A stretch of 15,981 nt of DNA, from the NCBI GenBank assembly GCA_013791675.1, contig VMTI01000284.1:1-15981 (forward strand), read 5' to 3'. Of the stretch, positions 1-7,804 are shown in pieces. Every line of letters begins with the position of its first letter. Within the stretch, counting starts at the first letter, position 1. This DNA is from a bacterium. GTDB lineage: Bacteria > CG03. The notes beneath the pieces were generated by a model. That model worked only from the letters and a program-made list of their open reading frames with translations. It did not search any database and was not told the origin of the DNA. The position numbers and the translations under genes were made by a program.

Positions 1-22
1 TAACAGGATGGTGAAAACAAGA

Positions 23-56
23 ACGGGCGCCGTCGGGATGGGTCCGTAATTTTTTT
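23..56 (+). terminator. Possible rho-independent terminator or leader hairpin
   Basis: Positions 23-28 (ACGGGC) can pair with 42-47 (GTCCGT) with one G-U wobble, around a 13-nt loop. The stem is followed by AA and a run of seven T (50-56). This fits a weak intrinsic terminator for a gene upstream of the window, or an attenuator just ahead of the first Tad gene. The short stem and long loop keep confidence modest. Confidence 0.35.
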
Positions 57-83
57 GACATAATTTAAAATTTAGGAGGTTGA

Positions 84-575
84 TTGAGTCAAAAAAGGGT
101 TTTTGTACGGGGGCAGGCATGCGTGGAGACGGTTCTTGTTTTTTGTTTTCTGCTGTTGCCTGTTGTTTTTGCCATTATTCAAATGGCTACGATTACATAT
201 TCCTATCTTGTCGCCCACGAAGCCGCTTTTATGGGGGTAAGGTGCGCTGTTGTTCAGGAAAGTGTGTCAAAGGGCGAGGATGCGGCTAAGTTCGCGAGCA
301 CTCTGATTCTTATGATGGCGGGCACGAGAGATATAATACCCAGTAATGTGACGTTATGGGATAAGGATCCTCTGGGGAAGGGTGGTACGGATGATGCCGG
401 CCAGCAGGTACACATGTTTTCTGTTCATCAGGAATATCACCAAAATATTTTTTTTCCTATGCTGCTGCATTTGAGCCCTGTTCCGCTTATGAAGTTCACA
501 ACTCATGCGAGAATGGTTAGGTCACCGGACAAGGATTATTTGACAAAAGCGTATCCTGGAGCAGCAGAATGGTAA
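84..575 (+). CDS. TadE-like pseudopilin / Flp pilus assembly protein
   Basis: This 163-residue protein has the TadE plan: a short basic N-terminus, an R-G-Q-A-x-V-E motif (about residues 9-15), and one hydrophobic segment (about 14-38). A roughly 120-residue extracytoplasmic part follows. In the TadE family the glutamate sits at the prepilin-peptidase-type junction, and the protein is thought to act as a minor pseudopilin in the Tad machine; that role is inferred here from family and context. The start is TTG at 84, preceded by AGGAGG at 74-79 with a short 4-nt spacer; no ATG is available. The stop overlaps the start of the next gene in an ATGGTAA arrangement, so the two are translationally coupled. 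Confidence 0.8.
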   Translation: MSQKRVFVRGQACVETVLVFCFLLLPVVFAIIQMATITYSYLVAHEAAFMGVRCAVVQESVSKGEDAAKFASTLILMMAGTRDIIPSNVTLWDKDPLGKGGTDDAGQQVHMFSVHQEYHQNIFFPMLLHLSPVPLMKFTTHARMVRSPDKDYLTKAYPGAAEW

Positions 576-1693
576 GACGCTTTTTGGTGATACTTCATAC
601 ATCCCGCTCGCAAAGCGAGCGAGGCCAAGCTCTGCCGTTTATGACGATTATGGTGATGATTCTTTTGCTTTGCTGGATGATGATAATAAATGTTGGGCGG
701 CTTATGAGCGAGCGAATGATGATGCAGAACGCCGCCGACAATGCCGCGATTTCAGCGGCGATACATCAGGCGAGAACGATGAACATGGTCAACAGGATAA
801 ATCAAATGATTGCCAAGGTCTTTTACGATGCAATCCCTATCGGACCCACCATTGGTATGGGCGCCATGCATCCTCTTGCTGTAATGGGCGCTGGTGGCGG
901 CACCTATGGTGTGTGCGGCCTTGTCCCTATTGTACCGCAGCTGTTTCAAAATGATGTTACGAAAATAGCCGCGACGATTGATGTTATTCCACTGGGTATG
1001 ACTAAATGTTCAATGGGAACCGGTAACGGATCGGCGGAGCTTAAGACGGGAATACAGTTGTTAAAGTCGCTGGTGGATGGTCTTATCCCCATTCAGGAAG
1101 CAATTGCTCAAGCTGGACCTTTATATTCCGCGATAATCGCGCGCGAGGTAGCGTGGAAACAGGCATATGACGCTGAGGGCAATACCTGCGGCGCTGATAC
1201 TGGACTGGCTGATGTTATCATAACATCCTTAGGACTGGGGCTGGAGCGGAACGACACGAAAATTACTTATTATTCAGCTAAACATACTTATATCAGTGTA
1301 CCGCCTATTCCGATTTTTCTGCCGCCGGGTTTGCATGTTCATATCGTTACTCCAGTAGAATATAAGAAGACAGAGAAGTCTTGGTATTATGTGAAAGATG
1401 AGACAAAGTTTTCCAAGAAGAAAATAACCGTTACCGCTGTAAAACGTTCGGGCTCTGCTTCCAACGCTGGGTATCCTTTCGGCAAGGGTCTTTTCAAGGG
1501 GATAAAGGACTGGCCCGAAATCAGAACGATTGCCGCGGCGGCGTATTACAATACAAAAGGCCCTGGTTTTCGTATTGCTAAAGAAACAAAAATAAAAGAA
1601 ACAATTGAGGCATTTGATGACTCTGAGCGAAGTGGAAACCGGGGCGGTTGGAAAGCGCATCTGGTTCCGGCGGGACTGGGCACGCGCCATTAA
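569..1693 (+). CDS. TadG-like pilus assembly protein
   Basis: The protein has 374 residues. An E-R-G-Q-A motif at about 17-21 leads into a long hydrophobic segment (about 23-43), followed by A-A-D-N-A-A-I-S-A-A (about 55-64). That order is typical of the N-terminal domain of TadG-like proteins. The rest (about 65-374) is predicted extracytoplasmic and ends in a W-K-A-x-L-V-P motif often seen at TadG C-termini. I see no von Willebrand A MIDAS motif, so this is the short TadG-like form. The ATG at 569 has GGAG at 558-561 with a 7-nt spacer and overlaps the previous stop by 7 nt. The expected role is anchoring or assembly of the Flp-type pilus at the inner membrane, inferred from family. Confidence 0.78.
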   Translation: MVRRFLVILHTSRSQSERGQALPFMTIMVMILLLCWMMIINVGRLMSERMMMQNAADNAAISAAIHQARTMNMVNRINQMIAKVFYDAIPIGPTIGMGAMHPLAVMGAGGGTYGVCGLVPIVPQLFQNDVTKIAATIDVIPLGMTKCSMGTGNGSAELKTGIQLLKSLVDGLIPIQEAIAQAGPLYSAIIAREVAWKQAYDAEGNTCGADTGLADVIITSLGLGLERNDTKITYYSAKHTYISVPPIPIFLPPGLHVHIVTPVEYKKTEKSWYYVKDETKFSKKKITVTAVKRSGSASNAGYPFGKGLFKGIKDWPEIRTIAAAAYYNTKGPGFRIAKETKIKETIEAFDDSERSGNRGGWKAHLVPAGLGTRH

Positions 1694-1698
1694 AAATT

Positions 1699-2211
1699 AT
1701 GAAAAATAAAAAATTTAAGAGAAGAAAGCCATTGTCCGTATGCGGGGGAAATAGAAGGCAGGAGAAGGGGCAATCACTGATTGAATGCGTATTGTTTTTT
1801 CCGATAATTGGGCTTCTATGCGTAATGATTTCGTGGTGGTCTGATATTTATTTGAGTAAACTTCAGCTTATTGCCGGAGCGAGATATGGAACAGACTTAA
1901 TATATAATTGTCCCCAATTTAGTGCTACTGATGTTAAAAACGAAGTCACTAATATGATTTGCCGCCAAAGTGCGAATGATAAAGGCAGGAGATTACTTGA
2001 AGATGACATCAAAATAGTTGTCAGCATAAACAGATTTCCAAAAATAACCGCAACAAATGCGGTGGATGTTTCTCTGATAACTAATAAGGATACATGCAGT
2101 GTCGGTATATGGTATGAAATTCATTTATGCCCGTGGCTGAAAAATATAATTGGAAAAGACGGAATTACAATAAGCGCCCGCTCTGAAGTTCTTGCGGGTA
2201 CCGGAATTTGA
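1699..2211 (+). CDS. Second TadE-like pseudopilin
   Basis: This is a 170-residue protein with a very basic N-terminus (K/R-rich, residues 2-22), then K-G-Q-S-L-I-E (about 23-29) and one TM segment (about 28-48). The rest is extracytoplasmic. The G-Q-S-L-I-E junction is the TadE hallmark and parallels the motif in the first gene of the window. The frame is open upstream to a TTG at 1648, but that extension overlaps tadG and has poor initiation context. I therefore chose ATG 1699, which lies 5 nt after the tadG stop and can be reached by translational coupling; no clear Shine-Dalgarno precedes it. With the two preceding genes it forms a set of three pseudopilin-like components. Confidence 0.75.
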   Translation: MKNKKFKRRKPLSVCGGNRRQEKGQSLIECVLFFPIIGLLCVMISWWSDIYLSKLQLIAGARYGTDLIYNCPQFSATDVKNEVTNMICRQSANDKGRRLLEDDIKIVVSINRFPKITATNAVDVSLITNKDTCSVGIWYEIHLCPWLKNIIGKDGITISARSEVLAGTGI

Positions 2212-2224
2212 TTTGGAAGATAGC

Positions 2225-2246
2225 AACCCTAACGGGTTTTCTACTT
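2225..2246 (+). terminator. Weak hairpin in the gap before cpaB
   Basis: AACCC (2225-2229) pairs with GGGTT (2234-2238) around a TAAC loop, and a T-rich tail follows. It lies just after the second tadE stop. The stem is only 5 bp, so it may at most cause partial termination between the pseudopilin genes and cpaB. Confidence 0.25.
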
Positions 2247-2257
2247 TACAACGACCG

Positions 2258-2286
2258 TTGAATTTCATAATATTTGCGTGGATATA
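2258..2286 (+). promoter_or_regulatory. Possible sigma70-like promoter before cpaB
   Basis: TTGAAT (2258-2263) and GATATA (2281-2286) are separated by 17 nt, in the only sizeable gap (102 nt) of the front Tad cluster. The -35 box matches four of six consensus positions and the -10 box is poor, so this is a weak prediction. Confidence 0.25.
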
Positions 2287-2298
2287 TTGATGTCTGTC

Positions 2299-2305
2299 AG
2301 GAGGT
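2299..2305 (+). promoter_or_regulatory. Strong ribosome binding site of cpaB
   Basis: AGGAGGT lies 8 nt before ATG 2314. It fixes the cpaB start and is the strongest ribosome binding site in the Tad cluster, which suggests independent initiation after the gap. Confidence 0.7.
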
Positions 2306-2313
2306 AAGAGAGA

Positions 2314-3192
2314 ATGAATAAAAAGATGCAGTTAGTTGTAGCGGCGGTGTTGGGCCTTTTTACGGCGCTAATGGTTGGAAGTTATGTAAATTCCATTGAA
2401 TCCAAATACAGTTTGGGGGTGAAGAAAGTTCCTGTTCTTGTTTCAAAAAGATACATCGATGCGGGGCAGCTTATTACGCCTGACGATATTGAAATCAAAG
2501 AAGTTCCCGCCCAATATCTGCAGCCGAAGGCGATTCAGGGAGAAAAGGATTTGCTCACGAAGACTGGAGGAATTTTATATATGGTGGCTGTCCCGATAGA
2601 TAAAGGCGAGCAGATTTTGGGAACTAAACTTTTTCCGCTTGGCGAAGGAACGGGCATTGGCGCTGTTATACCCCCTGCGTTCCGTGCGGTCACAATAGCC
2701 GCCGAAAAAGTGGATGTTGCGAATATTCTTCTTCCAGGTAATAAGATTGATATTATAGGCGTTTTCGAATACGATGATGATAAAGGTAAAACGCACGAAG
2801 AAGCCATAACTCTTTTACAGAATGTTCTCGTTCTGTCCGTAGGGAAAGCGGTTATAGGTTCAATAAGGGAAGTTATATACAAAAGCAAACAGGAAGCGGA
2901 GAAGGCCCTTGCCCGGGCCCAGCAGGAAGGCGCGGGAAATATTGCTGTCGGAATTGCCGTAACGCCTCCTCAAGCGGAACTTCTTACTCTCGCGAAAGCA
3001 AAAGGCATTATTTCGTATGCGCTGCGTACGGTTGGAGATGAAACGATTTATGATTTAGAGGGGGTGTCGATGCAAAAACTGTTTGCTGCGTACGGTGGTA
3101 AAAAAGATGAGGATAGCAGTTATCTAAAAAAAATGAGACAACAGCAGGAAGAAACGCTTAAGATGCTCAAAAAATACAAATATGTCAAATAG
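2314..3192 (+). CDS. cpaB: Flp pilus assembly protein CpaB/RcpC
   Basis: The protein has 292 residues. An N-terminal signal-anchor (about 6-25) is followed by a SAF-type domain (about 38-105) with V-P-V-L-V-S-K-R-Y-I at its start. The RcpC/CpaB domain (about 115-260) contains F-R-A-V-T-I near its start and L-P-G-N-K-I-D-I-I-G, both typical of the family. The C-terminus is Lys/Gln-rich and probably helical. CpaB proteins are periplasmic and are thought to work with the outer-membrane secretin of the Tad system. Here the gene next to it is the ATPase, not a secretin. Its stop overlaps the tadZ-tadA start by 11 nt, so the two are coupled. Confidence 0.88.
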   Translation: MNKKMQLVVAAVLGLFTALMVGSYVNSIESKYSLGVKKVPVLVSKRYIDAGQLITPDDIEIKEVPAQYLQPKAIQGEKDLLTKTGGILYMVAVPIDKGEQILGTKLFPLGEGTGIGAVIPPAFRAVTIAAEKVDVANILLPGNKIDIIGVFEYDDDKGKTHEEAITLLQNVLVLSVGKAVIGSIREVIYKSKQEAEKALARAQQEGAGNIAVGIAVTPPQAELLTLAKAKGIISYALRTVGDETIYDLEGVSMQKLFAAYGGKKDEDSSYLKKMRQQQEETLKMLKKYKYVK

Positions 3193-5308
3193 GGTAATTA
3201 CTCTGCTTGATAGCTGGGATACTCTCGGTCAAACGCTGACGGAGATAAGCGTCGCTATGGCCAGCGCAAATCAGTTAAATGAGGAAGTCGCTCTGGTGAA
3301 TTTGAATTTTTACGCGCAACCTATCCTCCATGGCTTTTTTAATGTTACTCCGGAAAAATCAGTAGCTGATGTTTTTCCCGTGTTGAGCCGATTGGACGGA
3401 AAAATGCTCAAGGGTTTTTGCGCGCAGTATTCATCAAATATCAGATTTTTGGATATTCCCAGTAAGTTTGCAAATGTCACTGATTATCCGCCTTCTCAAT
3501 TTTCTGATTTGATAGCTCTTTTTAAAGAAACATTTAAGTTTACGTTTGTTACGGTCGGGAAAAGAATTAATCAAAATGAGGCGGCTGTTTTAGATATGAG
3601 TGATTTGCTGGTAATTACGGTCTCTCCACATTTGTTTTCACTGAAACAGGCTCAATACACGCTTAATTCACTGAAGGAGTTGCATTATTCATATGATTTT
3701 GTGAAAATCATTGCGAATAACAGCGGAATCAAAGGCGGTTTTTCTACGTCTGATATTAAAGAGCATTTGAAAGTTGATGTAATCGGAGACATGCCCTCTG
3801 ATTCAAAAGTGTTTTTCTCCGCCGTCAATGAAGCAAAACTGCCGGTTGAAAATTCTCCCCATTCGGCGTATTCTCTTGCGGCAAAAAATATCGCGGCTTT
3901 TTTGATAAAAGAGGACGGAAATCAGCAGACGATTGGTAAATCTATTTTTTCCGCAGGTGAATCTCTTGAAAAAAGAAGCGAAAAAAACGAAACACGAAAA
4001 GAAGAAAACTCCAAAGAAATAAAATCTCCCGAAGAAACAGTTCTTTTGCTGAAAAAAAAGATACATGAAAAGCTTCTGCGCGAAATTGATATGGATGATA
4101 TAAATACCGCCGCGGATGAAGAAAGTCTTTCAAGGATGAAAAATAAGATGAAAGGCGTTATAGAGAATTTTATCGCTGAGGAAAAAGCGGCAGGTCTTTC
4201 GCGTGAGATGAGAACAAAAATTGTTTCCGAACTGCTCGATGATGTGCTTGGGTTAGGCCCGCTGGAAGAACTTTTGAGGCAGGATGATATTTCGGAAATA
4301 ATGGTGAATGGACCTAACGATATTTACGTAGAAAAAGGCGGCAAAATAACCTTAACTGACACTCATTTTACCGCAGAAAGCCAGTTAAGAACAGTTATTG
4401 ATAGAATTCTAGCTCCTATCGGAAGAAGGGTTGACGAATCTTCTCCTTTGGTGGATGCCCGTTTGAAAGACGGTTCCCGGGTTAATATTGTTATTCCTCC
4501 ATTATCACTGATAGGCCCCACGATAACAATAAGGAAATTCGGCGATGAGAAACTCGGAATGCAGGATTTAATTCAATTCGGTTCGATTGAACAAAGGATG
4601 ATTGATTTTGCTGGAATTTGCGTTAAATTGCGGAAGAATATAATAATATCAGGAGGAACCGGTTCCGGCAAAACAACGCTCCTTAATATGGTGTCGTCTT
4701 TTATCCCGGATGATGAGAGAATTGTGACAATTGAGGACTCGGCTGAATTGAAATTGAGGCAAAGGCATGTTATAACGCTAGAGAGTAAGCCGCCGAATAT
4801 AGAAGGAAAGGGGGCTATAACCATCCAGAGGCTGGTTATAAATTCTTTAAGAATGAGGCCGGATAGGATCATCATCGGAGAATGTCGCGGAGGGGAAGCT
4901 TTGGATATGCTGCAGGCGATGAATACCGGTCATGATGGTTCTTTATCCACAGCTCACGCGAATAGTCCACTGGATGCTATTTCGCGTTTGATGACTATGG
5001 TAATTATGGCGGGTACGGAATTGCCGGGAAAAGCCATAGTGGAACAGATAGCGTCAGCTATTCAAATAGTTATTCAAACTTCCCGGTTTAGCGACGGTTC
5101 CAGAAAAATAACGCATATAACTGAAGTGATAGGTATTGAAAACGGCAATGTTCAACTTAGGGACTTGTTTAGATTTAAGCAGGAGGGTTTGAATAACTCG
5201 GGAAAAGTAATAGGCTCTTTTCACGCGGAGGGTCATCTGCCCACCTTTTTCGATGATATAGCGATTCACGGCTTAAAATTATCAAAAGGAATTTTTAATA
5301 AGGATTAA
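3182..5308 (+). CDS. tadA: Fused TadZ/CpaE-like domain and TadA/CpaF secretion ATPase
   Basis: At 708 residues this is about 250 longer than a usual TadA/CpaF. Residues about 1-245 follow the MinD/ParA-like layout of TadZ/CpaE, but the P-loop position reads S-W-D-T-L-G-Q-T with no lysine. The usual V-D-L-D strand reads V-N-L-N. A Lys/Glu-rich linker covers about 255-300. The C-terminal part is a full type II/IV secretion ATPase. It has an S-E-I-M-V-N-G start, Walker A G-G-T-G-S-G-K-T (about 491-498), Walker B ending I-I-I-G-E with E567, and a His box S-T-A-H-A-N (H592). The ATPase should power pilus assembly at the inner membrane through TadB and TadC. The TadZ part would then help place the complex at the pole, which is known for TadZ but inferred here. 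ATG 3182 overlaps cpaB; there is no Shine-Dalgarno sequence. Confidence 0.88.
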   Translation: MSNRVITLLDSWDTLGQTLTEISVAMASANQLNEEVALVNLNFYAQPILHGFFNVTPEKSVADVFPVLSRLDGKMLKGFCAQYSSNIRFLDIPSKFANVTDYPPSQFSDLIALFKETFKFTFVTVGKRINQNEAAVLDMSDLLVITVSPHLFSLKQAQYTLNSLKELHYSYDFVKIIANNSGIKGGFSTSDIKEHLKVDVIGDMPSDSKVFFSAVNEAKLPVENSPHSAYSLAAKNIAAFLIKEDGNQQTIGKSIFSAGESLEKRSEKNETRKEENSKEIKSPEETVLLLKKKIHEKLLREIDMDDINTAADEESLSRMKNKMKGVIENFIAEEKAAGLSREMRTKIVSELLDDVLGLGPLEELLRQDDISEIMVNGPNDIYVEKGGKITLTDTHFTAESQLRTVIDRILAPIGRRVDESSPLVDARLKDGSRVNIVIPPLSLIGPTITIRKFGDEKLGMQDLIQFGSIEQRMIDFAGICVKLRKNIIISGGTGSGKTTLLNMVSSFIPDDERIVTIEDSAELKLRQRHVITLESKPPNIEGKGAITIQRLVINSLRMRPDRIIIGECRGGEALDMLQAMNTGHDGSLSTAHANSPLDAISRLMTMVIMAGTELPGKAIVEQIASAIQIVIQTSRFSDGSRKITHITEVIGIENGNVQLRDLFRFKQEGLNNSGKVIGSFHAEGHLPTFFDDIAIHGLKLSKGIFNKD

Positions 5309-5325
5309 CATAGGGGGGAAGTTTA

Positions 5326-5697
5326 ATGAACAAATTTGAGATTAAATTTTTTACGTTGGTGGGTTTGTTTCTGGCGCTGCTGTTGATGGGTTGTGACAGA
5401 ATGTTTAAAGACAGTATCACATTCAGAGGGCAAGTGTATGTTACAGCTTCTACAACAACAGCTGTTGCCTGCTCAGGGGCTGTTGTCCAAGTGGTGGGTT
5501 ATGACGTAAATGCGATTACAGCGGGCAACGGTGCGTATTCCCTGAACATTGAAACATCAAGAAGTTTCGTATTGCCCAAAACGGATAATTATACAATACA
5601 GGCTTTTGACCCCGCTAGCTCAGAAAATGCCAGCGCTACCGTCTCGGCAAAACCGGGTGATGATATTAAAGTGGCTCCACTCGTTTTAATTGACTGA
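5326..5697 (+). CDS. Small lipoprotein with carboxypeptidase-regulatory-like fold
   Basis: This 123-residue protein has a clear lipoprotein signal: a basic start, a hydrophobic stretch (about 8-21) and the lipobox L-M-G-C with the lipidated Cys at 23. The remaining 100 residues contain G-Q-V (about 34-36), G-A-V-V-Q-V-V and a G-N-G-A-Y-S-L turn. That pattern is typical of carboxypeptidase-regulatory-like or transthyretin-like beta-sandwich domains. The start ATG 5326 has a G-rich site at 5312-5318. It sits between the ATPase and tadB, a place where Tad loci normally have no lipoprotein; known Tad lipoproteins (CpaD/RcpB, TadD) look different. It could replace a small outer-membrane partner, but that is a guess. 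Confidence 0.75.
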   Translation: MNKFEIKFFTLVGLFLALLLMGCDRMFKDSITFRGQVYVTASTTTAVACSGAVVQVVGYDVNAITAGNGAYSLNIETSRSFVLPKTDNYTIQAFDPASSENASATVSAKPGDDIKVAPLVLID

Positions 5698-5714
5698 TAT
5701 TGGAGAATATTCTT

Positions 5715-6578
5715 ATGTTTAAAATGGGGCTTATCATATCTTCAGCGCTGTTGACAGCTTATGCAGGATATATGTTTATAGACCGCATAGCAGATAAAAT
5801 CAAAGATTATTATAGGCAGAAAAAAACTGATGAAGATAAGAAAGAAAAAAAGGATATTATGAAGATTCTTTATTATGAACCTTCCTCACCTCCGGCGCGG
5901 CTGCTTAAATTTGGTTTTTTGATCGTTGCGTTTGCATTGATGCAGATGGCTGTTGGAAAGTTTGTTTTTAGCGGGGTGGCTGCTATTTTCGCATATAATC
6001 TGCCGGGCATGGCTGCGAAAAGAAAATACAAAAGAATGTTTGCTCTTTTTGGCGAGCAGCTAATTGATTCATTCGGTTTTTTGCGGAATTCTCTGCAGGC
6101 AGGTTCAAGTTTAAGTCAGGCGCTGCAGATTATGGTTGACCAGAGCAGCCCTCCTTTATCGGAAGAATTTGAGGAAGTGCTGAAAAAAAATCAATTTGGA
6201 GTGCCGCTTGATAAAGCTCTTAACGAGCTTGACGCTAAAATGGGAAATAAAGATTTGCATTTGGGAATTCTTGCCATGAATGTCACGAGAGAATACGGCG
6301 GCAATTTGTCTGAAATACTAAAAAGGGTTGTTGACGTTATGAGGGACCGGATGAGAATAGCGAAAAAAATAGATTCCATAACGGCTCAGGGTAAGCTTTC
6401 GGGATGGATAATTACAGCTATACCGTTTTTTTTGATAGTTGTGCTTACACTTCTTCAGCCGGAATTGTTCGGGATGATGTTTACGACAGTTCTCGGAAAT
6501 GTTATGCTTGGCGTCGCTGTGCTGTTTGTTACGGTCGGAAATATAGTGATACAGAAAGTTGTTGCAATCAATATATAA
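5715..6578 (+). CDS. tadB: TadB, inner-membrane platform protein (T2SSF family)
   Basis: The protein has 287 residues from ATG 5715. That start has GGAG at 5702-5705 with a 9-nt spacer, better than the in-frame TTG at 5700. There is a first TM segment (about 3-23), a charged cytoplasmic loop, and a hydrophobic pair (about 62-95). The T2SSF domain follows (about 105-220) with L-R-N-S-L-Q-A-G-S-S-L-S-Q-A, the signature helix of GspF/TadB proteins. Two C-terminal TM segments lie at about 228-250 and 255-282. TadB with TadC forms the platform on which the TadA ATPase acts. The 3' end overlaps the start of the next gene by about 20 nt. Confidence 0.88.
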   Translation: MFKMGLIISSALLTAYAGYMFIDRIADKIKDYYRQKKTDEDKKEKKDIMKILYYEPSSPPARLLKFGFLIVAFALMQMAVGKFVFSGVAAIFAYNLPGMAAKRKYKRMFALFGEQLIDSFGFLRNSLQAGSSLSQALQIMVDQSSPPLSEEFEEVLKKNQFGVPLDKALNELDAKMGNKDLHLGILAMNVTREYGGNLSEILKRVVDVMRDRMRIAKKIDSITAQGKLSGWIITAIPFFLIVVLTLLQPELFGMMFTTVLGNVMLGVAVLFVTVGNIVIQKVVAINI

Positions 6579-7392
6579 TTTCTACTTTGTCAAATTATTT
6601 GTTCTTTTTCTTTTTTTCTGTGGTTACAGTGTGTATAGCACTATCCCCGAATTGCTGAAAAATAAGAAAAAAATTGATGAGATTTCCGCTCAAAATTCTC
6701 CCGCGCCGAAACAGCTTAATACGGCCGGCAACATTTGGTATCTCGGCTCAAATTCCTATGACCACCATAATGTCGAAATTTTGAAAACTCTGAAAAAACA
6801 AACGACGCTTATTTTTTTTGACGCTCATTCGGATGATAGGGTCAGTTCTGAAAAGCTTGATTGCGGTAATTGGATAAATTGGGCATTGAAAAATCCGAAT
6901 ATTTTAAGGGTTGTTTGGATTGGAGGAAGCCAGGGTTTACTAAAGGAAGCGCAGCCCTGGGGAAATTATGAGCATATTCAAGCAGGAAAAATGGTTATTT
7001 TTCCCGCACGAAATTTTGTAACATATTTTAAAGGAGCTCTCTCCCCGACGCATAAGTTTGTTAAAAGAGTTTCGTATGATTCCATCGGCGGTTTTTTCGG
7101 ATTTCCAGGATATTCCATTGACTGGTATAATTTTTCAGAAGCGCTTAAGACGCAAAAACTTGAGGAGAGTATTGCAAGCAGGGATATTTATATCTCAATA
7201 GATTTAGATGTGCTTAAAGAGGAATTCGGTAAAACACCGTGGGGAAATGGCCTGTTCACCGATGCTGAGTTAAAAGATATTTTGGATGAGTTGTATAAAA
7301 ATTATAATGTTACAGGGGTTAATATCTGCGGGCCTGAAAAGTGCTTGAGCTGGTTGGTTCCGCATATTATAAAGATGAGCCGCCGGCTTTGA
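6559..7392 (+). CDS. Membrane-anchored arginase-fold (ureohydrolase-like) protein
   Basis: This 277-residue protein has one N-terminal TM segment (about 8-27), then a soluble domain. F-F-D-A-H-S-D-D (D88, H90, D92) and S-I-D-L-D (D215, D217) match the second and third metal-binding motifs of the arginase/deacetylase-fold ureohydrolases (D-A-H-x-D and S-x-D-x-D). The first motif (G-G-D-H-S) is not recognisable; Y-D-H-H-N at 67-71 might stand in. The usual D-P after S-x-D-x-D is missing, so a classical arginase is unlikely. A UPF0489-like or other hydrolase of this fold is possible. The start is TTG 6559 (or 6562), inside the tadB 3' end and weakly preceded by AGAAAG. The membrane anchor is unusual for the fold. 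Confidence 0.65.
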   Translation: MLQSIYNFYFVKLFVLFLFFCGYSVYSTIPELLKNKKKIDEISAQNSPAPKQLNTAGNIWYLGSNSYDHHNVEILKTLKKQTTLIFFDAHSDDRVSSEKLDCGNWINWALKNPNILRVVWIGGSQGLLKEAQPWGNYEHIQAGKMVIFPARNFVTYFKGALSPTHKFVKRVSYDSIGGFFGFPGYSIDWYNFSEALKTQKLEESIASRDIYISIDLDVLKEEFGKTPWGNGLFTDAELKDILDELYKNYNVTGVNICGPEKCLSWLVPHIIKMSRRL

Positions 7393-7420
7393 ATGCAATC
7401 GTAACGCAAAAGGGGTAATT

Positions 7421-7804
7421 ATGTTCAAAACTAAAATTAAAAGTTTAAATAAAATCGTGGTCGCTGTTTTTATTTGGATATTTTTATGGATGTTATCTTC
7501 GGGTGCGCTTATGTGTCTTGAAGTTTGGAATAATTTCGCCATTGCAGCGGGGTTTATCGGCGGAATTTCTATGGCGATTTTCTTTTATCTTTCGGTTTAT
7601 GGAGCAGAAGAGAAATTTTCGGGGGAAGCGGTTAATATTTTCAAAATTGTGTCAGCGATTCTTTTTGTGGGGATGATAATTCTAACGTTCAGATATCTGC
7701 TTTCTCAAACTTCAGGCAGAATCGCGTTAGCGGCGATGATTTTATTCTTAAACTTATTAGCGTTGGGTATTTTGGAGATTCTAATGATTTATCAAGCAAA
7801 ATGA
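7421..7804 (+). CDS. Small four-TM membrane protein of unknown function
   Basis: This 127-residue protein is not recognised. It has four hydrophobic segments (about 9-29, 36-56, 68-90 and 95-125), short loops and a basic N-terminus (K-T-K-I-K). Both ends are expected in the cytoplasm. AGGGG at 7411-7415 lies 5 nt before ATG 7421. The stop overlaps the next start as ATGA (7801-7804), so it is coupled to the GT-C-like gene and may be an accessory membrane subunit. That is inference from position only. Confidence 0.6.
   Translation: MFKTKIKSLNKIVVAVFIWIFLWMLSSGALMCLEVWNNFAIAAGFIGGISMAIFFYLSVYGAEEKFSGEAVNIFKIVSAILFVGMIILTFRYLLSQTSGRIALAAMILFLNLLALGILEILMIYQAK

Noticed and set aside
55..60. TTGACA as the -35 box of a promoter for the first Tad gene
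   Set aside because: The -10 position 17 nt downstream falls on the ribosome binding site and has no TATAAT-like sequence.
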